Shown: positions 12,006 through 22,679 of the stretch, in pieces
Numbering within the stretch: the first letter of the stretch is position 1
How the letters are laid out: every line of letters begins with the position of its first letter
NCBI GenBank assembly: GCA_015680685.1
Contig: MNCI01028922.1
Coordinates: 182,720 to 246,719 of the forward strand
Direction of reading: 5' to 3'
Source: Gnetum montanum
Lineage: Eukaryota > Streptophyta > Gnetopsida > Gnetales > Gnetaceae
DNA length: 64,000 nt
The notes under the pieces: model-generated
Database searches by the model: none
Told to the model about the DNA's origin: nothing
What the model saw: the letters and a program-made list of their open reading frames with translations, nothing else
Position numbers and translations under genes: made by a program

Positions 12006-13441
12006 TTTACAAACATTAATCTCCAACACATATCCTAAAATGAAAAAATCATAGCCTATGGAATTACAACGTTAATTCTTAGTGTGACACTAGATGTGTT
12101 TAGTAAGTTGCCCACATTAATCATGGACTATGCTACTTCTATTAGATAAAACACTAAGGATACCTTTGTGGCTATTGTTCATATTGCTCCTCCCAAGGAG
12201 TGGTATGATGATATCATATTTTACCTTATGCATGATGAATCCTCACAAGGCCTGACTACTCCTCAGAAGGACATTGTATGCAAGCGATCGAAGAAGTATG
12301 TCATTGTAGGTGATAACACATTATGTCAACGATACTATGATGGCATACTCCTAAAGTGCTCAAGTAAAATTGAAGCCAAAATAGTCCTAAATGAGGTTCA
12401 CAAAGGTTTTTTTGAAGCACATATAGGACCCAAAGCTATGGTTGCTAGAATTATACATTTAGGCTATTATCGGCCTCATATGAAAAATGACTACATATAG
12501 AAAGTTAAGTGGTGTGACACATGCTAAAGATATAGCAACCTTATACATGTATCACCAACTAAGTTACATACCACTCAAATAACATGGCCATTTCAACAAT
12601 GGTGTATGAATATCATTGGACCTATAATGCCTAAGTCTTCAGTGGGGCATACCTTCATCATCATTGCAACTGAATACTTTACAAAGTGGGTTAAGGCTAT
12701 TCCCCTTAGAAAAACTACATCTAAGTAGGCCTGCAAATTCATCCTAGATAACATTGTAGCTCATTTTGGCATACCCATGACCATAGTTATAGATAATGGA
12801 CCATAATTTAGTAGCCAAGAAACCAAAGATTTTTGTCATGACCTAGGTATTAAGCATTCTTTCTCATCGCCTTATTACCCTCAATCTAATGGACAAGCAC
12901 AGGAAAGAAAAAAGGCTATCATAAACTTGCTCAAGAAGATGCTCAACAATAGCAAGCACAAATGTCATAAGCAACTTGTCCATGCACTATGAACATACAA
13001 AACAATCTATTTCATGGAAACTAGTATGACCAATTATAGCTTAGTTTATGGTTCTAAAGCTTTTTTACCTCTCGAATTTTAGATGCCATCGCTCCAAGTA
13101 ACCTTGATCGACTTCATCAATGATGAGCAAAACAAGAAGTTGCAGATAGTAGCCTTGGACTTAGTGGAGGAGCAACATATGCAAGCGCTTACTCACATCA
13201 AACACTATCAAGGGAGGTAGAAGCAACAACATCACCATAACTTAACCATGCGTAAGATCAAGGAAGGTAACCTAGTCTTCAAAGCCATCCACAAACATGT
13301 AGACCAATTCTTAGCCAACTAGGAAGGACCCTTCTTTGTCACTAGATCCTACAAGAATGATGCATTCAGAATAATTGACATGGATGGAAATGATCTGGCC
13401 AACCTAGTCAATCATTCCTATCTAAAGCCATACTACATGTA
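12006..13441 (+). pseudogene. Integrase of element A, with catalytic residues changed
   Basis: The zinc-binding region runs from about 12,390 to 12,525 (EVHKGFFEAHIGPK ... CDTC). The core begins near 12,600. The first catalytic aspartate is replaced by asparagine (codon 12,609-12,611, M-N-IIGP). The second is kept in IDNGP (12,792-12,794). The glutamate in NGQA-E is a glutamine (12,900-12,902). The C-terminal part contains RKIKEGNLVFKA and ends LKPYYM with a stop at 13,439. Several in-frame stops are present (for example 12,498, 12,727, 12,804). The protein would have inserted the cDNA into the genome. Two changed members of the DDE triad and the stops make this copy inactive. Confidence 0.85.
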
Positions 13442-13699
13442 GCCAAAAATCATCAACAAGTGAGCCTACTTTCAATGGTCTACTATGATCTTAAATTGAC
13501 AACATGGCCTACCAAGGCTTTAAAGTGGTACCATGACCTACTGTGATCTTAAACTAGCAACTTCAATGACCTAGATAGCTTGGTTTTATCATCTCATGTG
13601 ACTTGTATGCATTGTAGCATCATAATTTTCAATGGTGTTTTATATTATTTATTGATTCCTTTCGGGTCAAGCCTCCAGACACCAACAAAGAAGGGCCAT
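13442..13699 (+). repeat. 3' untranslated spacer with 30-bp motifs and polypurine tract (element A)
   Basis: At 13,470-13,565 there are three to four degenerate copies of the motif CATGGCCTACCAAGGCTTTA with TTAAACTAGCAAC. Just before the LTR, AACAAAGAAGGGCCAT is the polypurine-tract candidate. Element B has ACAAAGAAGAGCTAA at the same position. The tract would prime plus-strand DNA synthesis. Confidence 0.65.
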
Positions 13700-15080
13700 T
13701 GGAACACCAAAAAATTTTGTACATTGTAGCCAATTTTTATCATGTAGCTTTCATCCCATGAAACCTAAGGCAAAACTTCATCGTAAATGTGAAGATTGTA
13801 ACCCATGAAGGGAAATCTCACATATTCCATACTTTTGGGACTAAAAAATGCCTCATAAGTGGTCAAAGCCTCATTCCCCAAGTGAAAAAAGTTACCTAGT
13901 ATTTATATTTGGGCTTTGGGGGGTGGGGGAAGGGGCCTAGGGATCAAAATGCCTTTTAGAATGCCAAAAATGGTAATTTGATGGGTTTATGGGGGTATAC
14001 ATTTTTCTATGCTGAAAAAATTTGCAAGGGGTAAATCTCACCTACCCCCAATGTGGAGAAATGGGAGGTTTTAACTTAGCTTATAAACTTTCCTCCCCAA
14101 GGTGGAAACTACATGCCCCCATTGTGGAAGCCACAAAAGCCAGATTTCAATACTCCATGCACTCCAACATTGACTAGCCACTTCAACAAGGATGGTAGAA
14201 GGCTCAGGGTGGAAGACCTATCTCCAATGTGGAAGGTATACCCTTATTACTATTTATAGTAAATGGAATGGCCATCGGGGAAAGACATTTACTATGTATA
14301 GTAATCTCTCAAATTTGGGCATCCATCTCACCTCTACAAGGTAGAAATTTGTAGTCAAATTACAGCCATTTTGCAACACCATTCATGGCCTAAAACCTTT
14401 AAAAAATAGCCTCAAACACCATTTATAGGTTGCACAATCTTCATATTGTTCAGTAATATTTCATGATCAGCAATTTGTTCATAGTTCCATACTTGGACAT
14501 TTTCAAGCACTCAAGAGTTCTTGCAAGTTCCACACTTGCATTCTCTTGAACCCTATTGTGGAAGTATTGTAACCCTGCAAATCCCCTTTGCAACCCACCT
14601 AAGACTTGTGGGTTTTTGGTGTCGACACTACTTTCCTATAAGTCCTAACCCCTAGCGTGAAGCACTTTCATAGCTAGATTTCCCATTTTTCTCATCTTTC
14701 AACAGTGATCCAAATTACAGATCTACAGTTTGTAGTGGAGGAGATTTGAAAGAACCAAGAGTGGCTTGGTATCCAGATCATGAAGTAGATCACATCAGTT
14801 TCAACCACCTCAGTGAATCCTCCTTTGCTCTCCTAAGAGCATTTATTATACACATTTTTGGAACTCTTCCTTTATTATTTTAGTAAAGTTTTAAGGTTTC
14901 ATTTTTGTGTGCAATCTACATTTGTTTCTCTATTCAACAGATCTGTAAATTTTTTTCATTATTATTTGAATAATTCATTTTTTCATTTTTTATATCCTTG
15001 GGTGATTTTTGAAATCATCCCAGGTACCTCGAATTCCATTTTTTTGGAGCCCCTAGGGATTCAAGGTTGAGGTTGTTGCA
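13700..15080 (+). mobile_element. 3' LTR of element A
   Basis: It starts TGGAACACC directly after the polypurine tract and ends GTTGTTGCA, so it has TG...CA ends and is 1,381 bp long. Element B's 5' LTR is 1,372 bp and shares collinear blocks: the start, GTGAAGATTGTAACCCATGA, CCTCATTCCCCAAGTG, a G-rich run near 13,915, and the region around 14,480-14,560. A TATA-like TTTATAGG lies at about 14,424. The two LTR types are clearly diverged, so A and B are different subfamilies or old copies. Confidence 0.85.
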
Positions 15081-15132
15081 CCAGGACTTTTGCTTTTCTA
15101 GCAATCAATTTTTCCAATCACAACATCCAGAG

Positions 15133-15384
15133 AGAGGATTTTCAATAGTATTAGCCAATCCAATAGCCCTCACAAACATGCAAAAGATGAGATAAAAACA
15201 CATACAATGAGCACAATCACAAGCATTTTCACACGTAGCAACTCACCATTGTACCACAAGCAAAATTGCTTACTATCATCTAAGTTTGAAGAGGAGATTG
15301 ATCCTTCCCTTGCCTTTTTTTGACTTTGTTCCTCCTGTGGAAACGCAACTATTCCTATAACTACAAGTTTAAGGATCCATTCTA
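15133..15384 (-). pseudogene. Fragment homologous to the 5' part of the LRR pseudogene at 27,100-27,370
   Basis: Read on the minus strand, this contains a hydrophobic signal-peptide-like segment (MLVIVLIVCVFISSFACL, followed by a stop). It matches the corresponding segment upstream of a leucine-rich-repeat pseudogene at 27,110-27,370. Similarity ends sharply at GGATCCATTCTACTAA on the right (15,373-15,388 versus 27,351-27,366) and near 15,133 on the left. It is therefore a dispersed copy of a host-gene fragment lying just beyond the 3' LTR of element A. It is too short and broken to function. Confidence 0.55.
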
Positions 15385-15389
15385 CTAAT

Positions 15390-16430
15390 GGAAGAACATC
15401 GTTTCATTAGGAAAAAGATCTCTAAATCCAAATATTTTATCATTTTTAAAGGCAATGACCATCGTTGCTCCATCAAATGGCAAAAATGTGCCAACATTTC
15501 TTGCCCTCCACCCTTAAAATACTTAAAGAAATTTATGCAATTCTTATTTAAGGTTGAAAATACTTGTTAAATTTAACTATAATGGAAGCTTTTATTGATT
15601 TCTTTAAAATAGAAAATAATAAATTTTTTTGAAGGAAAATTCTCACCAAAATTAAGGTTTGGAGGTCTAAAAAGCTTATTACTAAGACACAAAAATGAAA
15701 TCTATGCAAACAAAGCCTTGCATGAACTATTCTGTAGTAAGGAAGAAGATAGTTAAAGTGACCCTCTATGGAATACTCATGTAGTAGATTCTTTCATACT
15801 CAATCTTTGTAGTAATCCATCCAAAACATGTTGTTGCCTTGCAAAAGGCTTTCAAAACATGTTCTAGGTAGCAGCTAGTCACGTATAGAATGAAAGGCCT
15901 TCTCATCAACATTTTTCCAAACTCACTCTTCACTGTAAATTGAAACTCTCTTTCCTTTTTCTAGAATACTGAAGTTAATGATTTTTTTTTCTTTTGTGTT
16001 ATCTTGGGTTAGCTTCAACCTCTTCCTAATTTTTTTACTCACTAACTTTCCCACTCGCAAAATGGTTATTTATTTTCCTTAATGTGGTGGTTGTAACTTC
16101 CACTAAAGCCCATTTAATGCCCACAACAGGAAATAATTACTTTTATTAAATCTAATTTATTAAAACAACCACCACTATGCACATGTTTATTATATTTTTA
16201 TATATATATAATTTATTATCATTATTATATATTATATTTTATATATATATACATATTTTTAATATATATATATATATATAGTTGTGGATAGTTGCCCAAA
16301 GTAATTCTTTATGTGTAGAACATTATATGGAAGTTGCAATTCCATTCCACTAAATGTGGATAGCTTGTATGTGTCTTTTGATAATTGTTTCTTGGTCTAG
16401 AACATACCCTTCGATTTTGCTGAAAATATA
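15390..16430. other. AT-rich spacer, no gene seen
   Basis: No supported coding region. A 3' LTR for the family 2 element should lie around here on the minus strand, but I could not recognise one. It is lost, truncated or too diverged. Confidence 0.4.
16196..16281. repeat. TA-rich microsatellite
   Basis: Several runs of alternating TA (for example 16,267-16,280) separated by short AT-only stretches. Simple-sequence DNA. Confidence 0.85.
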
Positions 16431-16449
16431 CTTGGCCTTTTCATATTCC

Positions 16450-17425
16450 ATAATAATAGAATATCACCAATTTTAAAAGTTCTTTTCATAGCCTTTCTGT
16501 CAAATCATCTTTTAATTTGAGAAGTCTTTTTCAATAAATTATCATTAGCTCTATCCACTTCAACTTCTCTTTTAATAAGGTCATGAAATTTCTATCAATA
16601 TCTATTTTTTCACTGTACTTTTGCATAAATTCCAAAGCTAAGCTTATAATTTTATTAGTAACTCTTGCAAACAAACCATAAACAAAATTATAAGTTGACG
16701 TTCCAATAGCATTTTTAAATCTAATACTGTCAATCCACAATGCAAATTGCAAGTAATTAATCCAATTTTCTAAATTCCCCTCCATCAACTTTTTTGATTT
16801 AGGAAATAAGCTTTTATTTGTAGATTCAGCTAAGCCATTCCCTTGAGGATAATAATTAGAATAAAAAAATAGAAAAATGGATTTTTCCAATGCTCATTTT
16901 ATAAATTATTTGGATTGAAAATGAGGTCTATTATTGGATACAAACACTTCAGGATTACCAAAGAAATTTAAAATATGATCTTTTAAGAACCTAATTACAT
17001 CTAATGTTGAACTGTTTCTTAGAGCTCTTGCTTTAGATCATTTAGTAAAATAATTAGGGGTTGTAAGAATAAACTTATGTCTGGTCCTTGAAGGAGTAAT
17101 TGTGCCAATAAAATCTAAGCCCCATTGTTGAAATAACCTTTATGCAATTATCAATTTTAAAGCAGCTCTAGCCTTTTTGAGTTTTGGTCCATGAATTTGA
17201 CATTTATAACATCTTTAAATCTTCATGCTAATATCTTAGTACATGCTAGGCCAATAAAAATTATAGTGGAGTATATGTTGCATAGTGTACTTAGGAGATT
17301 CATAAAATAAATTAGAATAATCATGAAATTGTTCTAAACTAGGATTGATTTGATAATCATGAACACATTCCAACAAAACCCCTCTGAAGTCCTTTCTATA
17401 TAAAATTCCATCTTTAACCACAAAT
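16450..17425 (-). pseudogene. Integrase of the family 2 element
   Basis: On the minus strand, from 17,421, KDGILYRKDFRG leads into the zinc region, which keeps the C-x2-C pair (CYKCQIHG). The core keeps the first aspartate (WGLDFIGTI, about 17,130) and the glutamate (GNGLAESTNK, about 16,830). The second aspartate is asparagine (VSNNRPHF, codons at about 16,930-16,935, minus strand). The downstream part covers LYFQFALWIDS-like sequence and the linker to about 16,531. Several stops and a frameshift near 16,890-16,930 break the frame. In a working element this protein would perform cDNA integration. Confidence 0.8.
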
Positions 17426-17569
17426 TTATTAACCTTTTTAAAGAAATCTTTTTTTTTGACTTGTAGTAAAATTATTTGGAGCCTTTCTTGTGTTAAGAAA
17501 TTCTAAAATTTCACGATACCAATTTCCTTCATGAGTCCTTAACATACATATTTCATTTTCTTTAGCCAT

Positions 17570-18070
17570 TAACTTAGCTAATTCAATTCCTTTAATAATT
17601 TTTCATACTTCCAATGAAAATCTAAATCCTTGAAGCTTTATAATCCACTTCCCTCTTTTTAATCCAATTTCATTTTGAGCAATGAATTTGTTAACTATAG
17701 GTTCTATTAACATAATATTAACCAATGAGCTTTCCAAGTAATATTTGAAACATAAAAGTACCTTAATAACCATGAATGCTTGTTTTTCTCAATCTGAATA
17801 ATTTAGCTCAAAACCCTTTAGCTAATACCCAAAAAATCCAATTGGTTCATCTTGGCCATTATCTCTTTGAGTTAAAACAATGGCAATTGAATTATTTAAG
17901 GCAAAAGCATATAACCAGAAATCTTCCTTCAATTTTGGTTTTACAAAGTATGGAGCTTCTTCAATAGCCTTTTTAATTTTTGCTAAGACTTTCTATAATT
18001 TTGGTGTTTTTCTTACTGCGAAATCTTTCTTGAGCATATGCATCAAAGGTTTTGTAATTTGAGTGAATCG
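17570..18070 (-). pseudogene. RNase H (normal type) of the family 2 element
   Basis: Read on the minus strand after the RT region, broken frames give AFAYALKNSIAIVLTQRDNG, then PIGFFGY, then YSD-EKQAFMVIKVLLCFKYYLE. This is the standard Ty3/gypsy RNase H pattern with the expected glutamate in EKQA. It is followed by a segment resembling LMAKENEICMLRTHEGNWYR that leads to the integrase. At least three in-frame stops are present. Together with the upstream archaeal-type domain it gives this family two RNase H modules on opposite sides of RT. Confidence 0.65.
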
Positions 18071-18269
18071 TGGGATAAATTTCTTAACAAAATTTATTTT
18101 TCAAAAGAAGGATCTAAGAGATTTTTTATTTGCTGGATGCTCAATATTTTGTACAGTTTGAATTCATAAGTCATCTATAGAAATACCTTTTTTGATAGAT
18201 TACATGACCTAGCAAGCTTCCAGACTTAACCCCAAAGATACATTTCTTAGGATTTAATGAAATACCATA

Positions 18270-18800
18270 CCCATGACATCTATCAAAAATTTATTGGAGG
18301 TGGCCGATACGATCTTCCTTCCTTTTTGAATAAATAGTAATAACATCCAAATAAACCATGACAAACTTTCCTATTAAATCTTTAAAACTCAAATCCATTA
18401 CTCTTTGAAAAGTATCTCCAACATTTGACAATCCAAATGATATTCTTTTGTAAGAAAAATTCCCCCATATGGTGATGAATGTTACTTTATCTCTATTACC
18501 CTTATCTATCATAATCTAATTATAGCTTGAAAAACCATCCAGAAAAGAGTATACTTGACATTCTGATACTTTGATAAAAACCTCTTCAATTCTAGGAAGT
18601 AGGTATTTCTCTTTTTCAAAGGCTTCATTCAAATTTTTGAAATCCACACAAAGTTTGATATCATCATTCTTCTTCCTTATTGGAATAAGATTAGCAAGCC
18701 ATGTTGAATATTGAACTCGATATATAATTTGAGCTTGCAATAACTTCTTGATCTCAGCTTCCATAGGTGGTTCAAATGATGGATTAAATTCTCTTTACTT
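18270..18800 (-). pseudogene. Reverse transcriptase of the family 2 element
   Basis: On the minus strand from 18,764: EAEIKKLLQAQIIYRVQYSTW, LCVDFKNLNEA, YSFLDGFSSYN (the catalytic D motif), then ISFGLSNVGDTFQRVMD. The active-site block reads VYLDVITIYS at about 18,340-18,355, where YLDD is expected. The second catalytic aspartate is therefore valine. A stop separates the two halves near 18,515. Family membership is clear, and loss of the second aspartate alone would abolish polymerase activity. Confidence 0.85.
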
Positions 18801-19249
18801 TTGTTTAACTATCTTACAACCATTTACCAAAGAAAATTTATGTATCATCATATTTGGTTTAAAAGCCTTAAGGTCATTATAAGACCAAGCAAATTTTCCT
18901 AAATTATTTTTCAAGAGTAATAACAAATTTTCCCTAAAAATTGAATTCTTTTCCTTTGTAATGTTTAGAATCCTTGGTATCTTAATAGATCCAAGATTTA
19001 CTTTTTCATAAACTTGATCATCTAGATTCTATATATCTTTTCTTGTTAGCAAATTATTGCTAAACTCATGTTTGTAATCAATCACTTTTTTGGAAATGAA
19101 ATTTGACTTCAAGCTTGATGCTATTTTAGGTATGATTTGACTTTCAAATTTTTTCTTATTCTTCAAGAACATGAGTAATTAATCATCTTCAAATATTTGT
19201 AAATTTTTTATGTTATCTAGCATTGATGGCTAGTGCTCATTCTTAATTA

Positions 19250-19700
19250 CTATCCCTTCATAATTTTCTATCATTTTCACATCTAATGTTGAAGCTACCT
19301 TTGCTAAATCATCTATTATGTGGTTATCTACCCTACCCATATGTTCTATTTTAAAGTGATGAAATTGATCCAGCATTTTGTAGACAAGCCATTTATAAGG
19401 CTGTAAGAATGAGCTTTTGACTACACAATTGTCTGTAATCTATTCACAAACTAGTCTTGAATCTCCTTTTATCGTAATTACCTTGAACCCTTTTTACAAT
19501 GTTGTTTTAATTCCAATACTCAAAGCTTCATATTTAGCCTTATTGGTAGAGTAAGAGAAAGATAGATGAACTACCTTTAAAATTTCTGGGAAATCATCTT
19601 TTAGTAGAACTACTTTAGCTCTTGCACCTTTGGAGTTATAAGAACCATCAAAGTATAATTCCTACTTGCTCTTATCTTGAGATCTTTCATTTTCAAAGTT
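19250..19700 (-). pseudogene. Archaeal-type RNase H of the family 2 element, placed before RT
   Basis: On the minus strand the frame gives YFDGSYNSKGARAKVVL near 19,660, YSTNKAKYEALSIGIK near 19,530, ITIKGDSRLVCE near 19,460, then KSSFLQPYK-LVYKMLDQF and a segment ending DDLAKVAS. DG, YE and GDS are the blocks that carry catalytic acidic residues in this domain class. The domain sits between the protease and RT. In family 1 it sits between the normal RNase H and integrase. Stops occur after the TTL and CE positions. Confidence 0.75.
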
Positions 19701-19779
19701 ATAAAATTTTAAAGTGTGCAAATTTTGGATTTAAAAACTCTTGTTTCAACAACTTTGTTTTTCCCATTCGAAGTAATGT

Positions 19780-20377
19780 TTTTAATTAACAAGGCTTCAC
19801 TATGTATGTATATTTGATTTGGTTCCCCTTTCCAAAGTAGCCACATATGTGAATAATCTGTTAATATGTAACTTGAGAAATTTTTTACTCCAACTTCTAC
19901 TTAACAAAAGACTATATGAATCCAGGATATCTACTACTTGAATAGTTACTCTACTTTTTATATGGGGTTTAGAAGCAATTTCTAATAGAACATTGGACAG
20001 TTGACCCATAATCTTCACTCTACTTTTTTCCAATTGAACAATCTTTTTATTAGATTGTTCAAGAGTCAAACTAAGTTTTATTGCATATAGATAACAACAT
20101 GATAGTAGATGTAGCTCTAGAATCAACCAAACAATTATGTAGAAATTATCATTTAACTTCATTATCAAAAGAAAAAGAAGAGCTTCTTTATTAAGAGTAC
20201 AATTATAACTAGTTTTTGATACCTTATCAATGTTAGATAGATAGCTTAACTCTAACTCTATAACTCTCCTTTTTGCTTTAATAAGCTCTAAAGCTTTTCT
20301 CTGTTGATCTCCTATCTATAACAATTAATAAATACTAATGTTGGCCTTGATGTGTTTAAGATCCTCAATTAGATTAT
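19780..20377 (-). pseudogene. Aspartic protease region of the family 2 element
   Basis: Read from 20,377 downward on the minus strand, a lysine-rich stretch (KALELIKAKRRVIELE) leads to a protease-like block: a degenerate catalytic loop near 20,130, then KLSLTLEQSNKKIVQLEKSR, VTIQVVDILDSYSLLLSRSW (about 19,900-19,950), and WKGEPNQI in a shifted frame near 19,820. The order and the ILD-Y-LLL-R-W block are typical of plant Ty3/gypsy proteases. The usual D-S/T-G is no longer recognisable. The region's upstream continuity with gag is interrupted exactly at 20,377 by the LTR of another copy. Confidence 0.6.
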
Positions 20378-21740
20378 TGTTGGCGACCGTTTGGGACACG
20401 ACCGCCAACGAGTGTCCTCGAACAGGATTTAGGTGCCTGCTGGTCTCTGGCAACACCAAGGCCCAGATACCTCCAAATAAACTCAGTAGTTAATGTGAGT
20501 ATGTGTGTGTGCTGTTGCGGCGTGCGGTTGTGAGAAATGTAACGATTGCGTTGTGTGTAAACTACAAATGACTTACTTTAAAGAGATTCAGCCAACTTTG
20601 CCAAGTACTGTGAGTTCTTGAAAATTTCCTATTTTGTTCAACTGCCTAGTCTACGCGGTCCTTATAATACCTACTTGTAACAAATAAAATTTTGCAAAAA
20701 CATTTGAGCACAACTCCGCAATCTACTCCTAATTTTCCCCAGAGAAAGAGATAGTTCCACAAGAAAACTAGAAATAGAGCAAGATTCGATGGAAATAAGC
20801 AGAAAAGAAAAGAAAGCAGATTTGTGTAGACCTCAAATATTTAAACAAGGTAAAATGACACGAGTAAACACTTCGCAATAAAGCTATCCCAAATTCAATA
20901 TCTACGAATTGTTCAAACTTCCAAGGCTCAAACAAGCAATATCTTCAAGACAATCCTACTATGCTACCAAAAATTGCTGCGTAAACTACCACGTACGAGA
21001 CTCCATTTTGACTAGATAATAGATGTCAACGATTGCATTCAAACAGAACCTTTAAAAGACTTGACAATTTCTGATTGAAATACCACGGGAATTCACTTTA
21101 AAGATAAAAAGAAGCTATTCTGGTCCCATCAAAATACCAAAGATTTTCTGAACCCTCTCGACTACTGAATTGTTCAACGGCGTGACTACAAACAGAGGCT
21201 CTCTTACAACAATCCCAATAGCAGTTCCCACACGTTGCACAATAACGAAATTTACTACTAAAATGCTCTTAAGGCTTTTAAACACAAGCGCTTCTATGGC
21301 AAAATTTTAATAGAAATTTCTATCGGGCAACAAGAACAGTAAGAGCAATCTAAAAATCCCAAAATTACTTGCCAAGGATGATACTATCTAAACCACTAGC
21401 TAAACAATTTAAACAAAACAAAAAATGAAATGCATAACTCACAGGACCATGACAAAGAGGCTGAAATCTTTATTCTAGCAAGCCATCTTGCAAGCAATCG
21501 TTCACACTTTCTTCTTTACAAAATGCTCTTCTCCCAAGACTCAAAGTGTCTCCAAGTAAGAGCCCAAGTGCTAACTAGTAGCCTTCAAAATGTGATGTAT
21601 GAGACCCCAAGTGTGATGTGAGAAGTGATGATTTTCCCTCCTTGACCCCTGAAGCCTTTTTATAGGGTTCAAAGGTAGGTAGGGAAGTTACATATTCAAA
21701 AATATCTCACCTAACTTCTCTCCCAAGTAACTTGGCCAAC

Positions 21741-21800
21741 CAATTAGGAGATTACTTGCCCAACAAGTTAGGAGGTTACTTGCCCAACAAGTTAGGTAAG
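21741..21800. repeat. Short tandem repeat inside LTR
   Basis: Two and a partial third copy of a roughly 26-bp unit (GGTTACTTGCCCAACAAGTTA and close variants). Lies in the U3 part of the younger family 2 LTR. Confidence 0.8.
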
Positions 21801-21867
21801 TTACAACAATTTTGGGTGGTTTCAACCACCAAAGAGATAAAAAAGCTGCGGTTGACAAGTGTCCCAT

Positions 21868-21930
21868 GTAGTTGCCAAGTGTCTTCATGTAGTTGCCAAG
21901 TGTCTTCATTCAGTTGCCAAGTGTCTTCAT
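21868..21930. repeat. 21-bp tandem repeat, three copies, inside LTR
   Basis: Units of 21 bp begin at 21,868, 21,889 and 21,910, with core AGTTGCCAAGTGTCTTCAT. The first two are identical and the third differs at its start. Related single copies (TGACAAGTGTCCCATG) flank the array at 21,852 and 21,950. U3 repeats like these often act as enhancer-type elements in LTRs, but that role is inference here. Confidence 0.85.
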
Positions 21931-22429
21931 GGAGATAAACAAGTTGTAGGTGACAAGTGTCCCATGCAAATGACAAGTGGCCATTGTGGAGATAAAGAGG
22001 CTATAGTTGACAAGTGGCCTTTTTAATGGTTACAAACATCATGGATTAAGGCTAGGAAGTTACAACTTCCACATAAAGTTACAATTATATAAATAAAAGC
22101 TATGGTTGGAAATGTCCATAAATCCCCCTTTTTATAGGATGTTAAACAAATATCCCATAACTTTCTTTTTCTTTTGAAATCTTAAAATATTTTATTTAAA
22201 TCATATTTTAGTTAAATCATAGTAATAGAGATAGTAATTATAGTAAATATATATCTATTGGCCCCTAACTTGACAAAATTAAATATATATCTATGGAGCA
22301 CGTACGATCTTTATAATTGGTCAAAAAAAATTGTTAACAACATTAAACGCTTCGTGATGTGCTGTACAAGTTTACCCCCCCTGCCACTGTAAAACAGACG
22401 TGCTTGTCAGAGAAACATCTAGTTCAACA

Positions 22430-22466
22430 TTTGATCTGCCCCCTTCAATATCTCCCTCCTTTCTAG
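22430..22466 (-). promoter_or_regulatory. Polypurine tract next to the younger family 2 LTR
   Basis: On the minus strand this is a run rich in A and G (AAAGGAGGGAGATATTGAAG then GGGGCAGATCAAA) ending exactly at the LTR start TGTTGAAC. That placement is what plus-strand priming requires, and it is why I set the LTR edge at 22,429. Confidence 0.6.
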
Positions 22467-22582
22467 TTCTTGAGGATGAAGTTAAGATATTTAGTTCTTT
22501 CTTTCCGTTTTCATCATTTTCTTTTTTTTACATCATCCTTGAATTCACGGCTACCACTACTCCTTGAAGTTACACTTTTTCT

Positions 22583-22601
22583 NNNNNNNNNNNNNNNNNN
22601 N
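22583..22601. other. Assembly gap (19 N)
   Basis: A run of 19 Ns. On its left is the 3' end of a young family 2 element. On its right is gag sequence of the old family 2 element. The rest of the young element (internal region and 5' LTR) is the most likely missing content. Confidence 0.95.
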
Positions 22602-22679
22602 AGGATCTTACTTTATATCTTCTTTTGTTTCGTGCATCTCCTAAAGACTGACAAGCTGGAAATAGGCACCTTTGGGAAT

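Larger units (their letters stand above)
343..15080 (+). mobile_element. Element A: 5'-truncated Ogre-like Ty3/gypsy retrotransposon (family 1)
   Basis: Order along the plus strand: 30-bp motif repeats, an antisense intron-containing gene (401-5,830), a 187-bp-period tandem array (about 6,110-9,330), motif repeats (9,640-9,745), RT, RNase H, archaeal-type RNase H and integrase (9,985-13,441), motif repeats again, a polypurine stretch, and one LTR (13,700-15,080). Element B on the opposite strand has the same order, so the parts belong together. The 5' LTR, gag and protease are absent: family 2 sequence appears at the left instead. Several stops and frameshifts and altered integrase catalytic residues show that it is dead. 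The flank right of the LTR starts CCAGG, but without a 5' LTR no target duplication can be tested. Confidence 0.8.
20378..22429 (-). mobile_element. LTR of a younger family 2 copy, probably its 3' LTR
   Basis: On the plus strand this runs from TGTTGGCGACC to AGTTCAACA. On the sense (minus) strand it is TGTTGAACT...GTCGCCAACA, with matching TGTTG/CAACA ends and a length of 2,052 bp. It is collinear with the older LTR at 24,262-25,690 (shared blocks include TTTAGGTG-TG-TGGTCTCT and AGAAACTAGAAATAGAG-like stretches). Unlike that copy it keeps many CpG sites (for example around 20,510-20,545), so it is much less decayed. A purine-rich tract lies immediately upstream, as expected for a 3' LTR. A sense-strand TATA candidate CCTATAAAAAGG is at about 21,656-21,667. 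Confidence 0.75.

Noticed and set aside
20378-22342. Alternative LTR edge at GTTAACAACA (22,342), making it a solo LTR
   Set aside because: The edge at 22,429 gives equally good TGTTG/CAACA ends and puts a polypurine tract directly beside it. No target duplication supports the shorter version.
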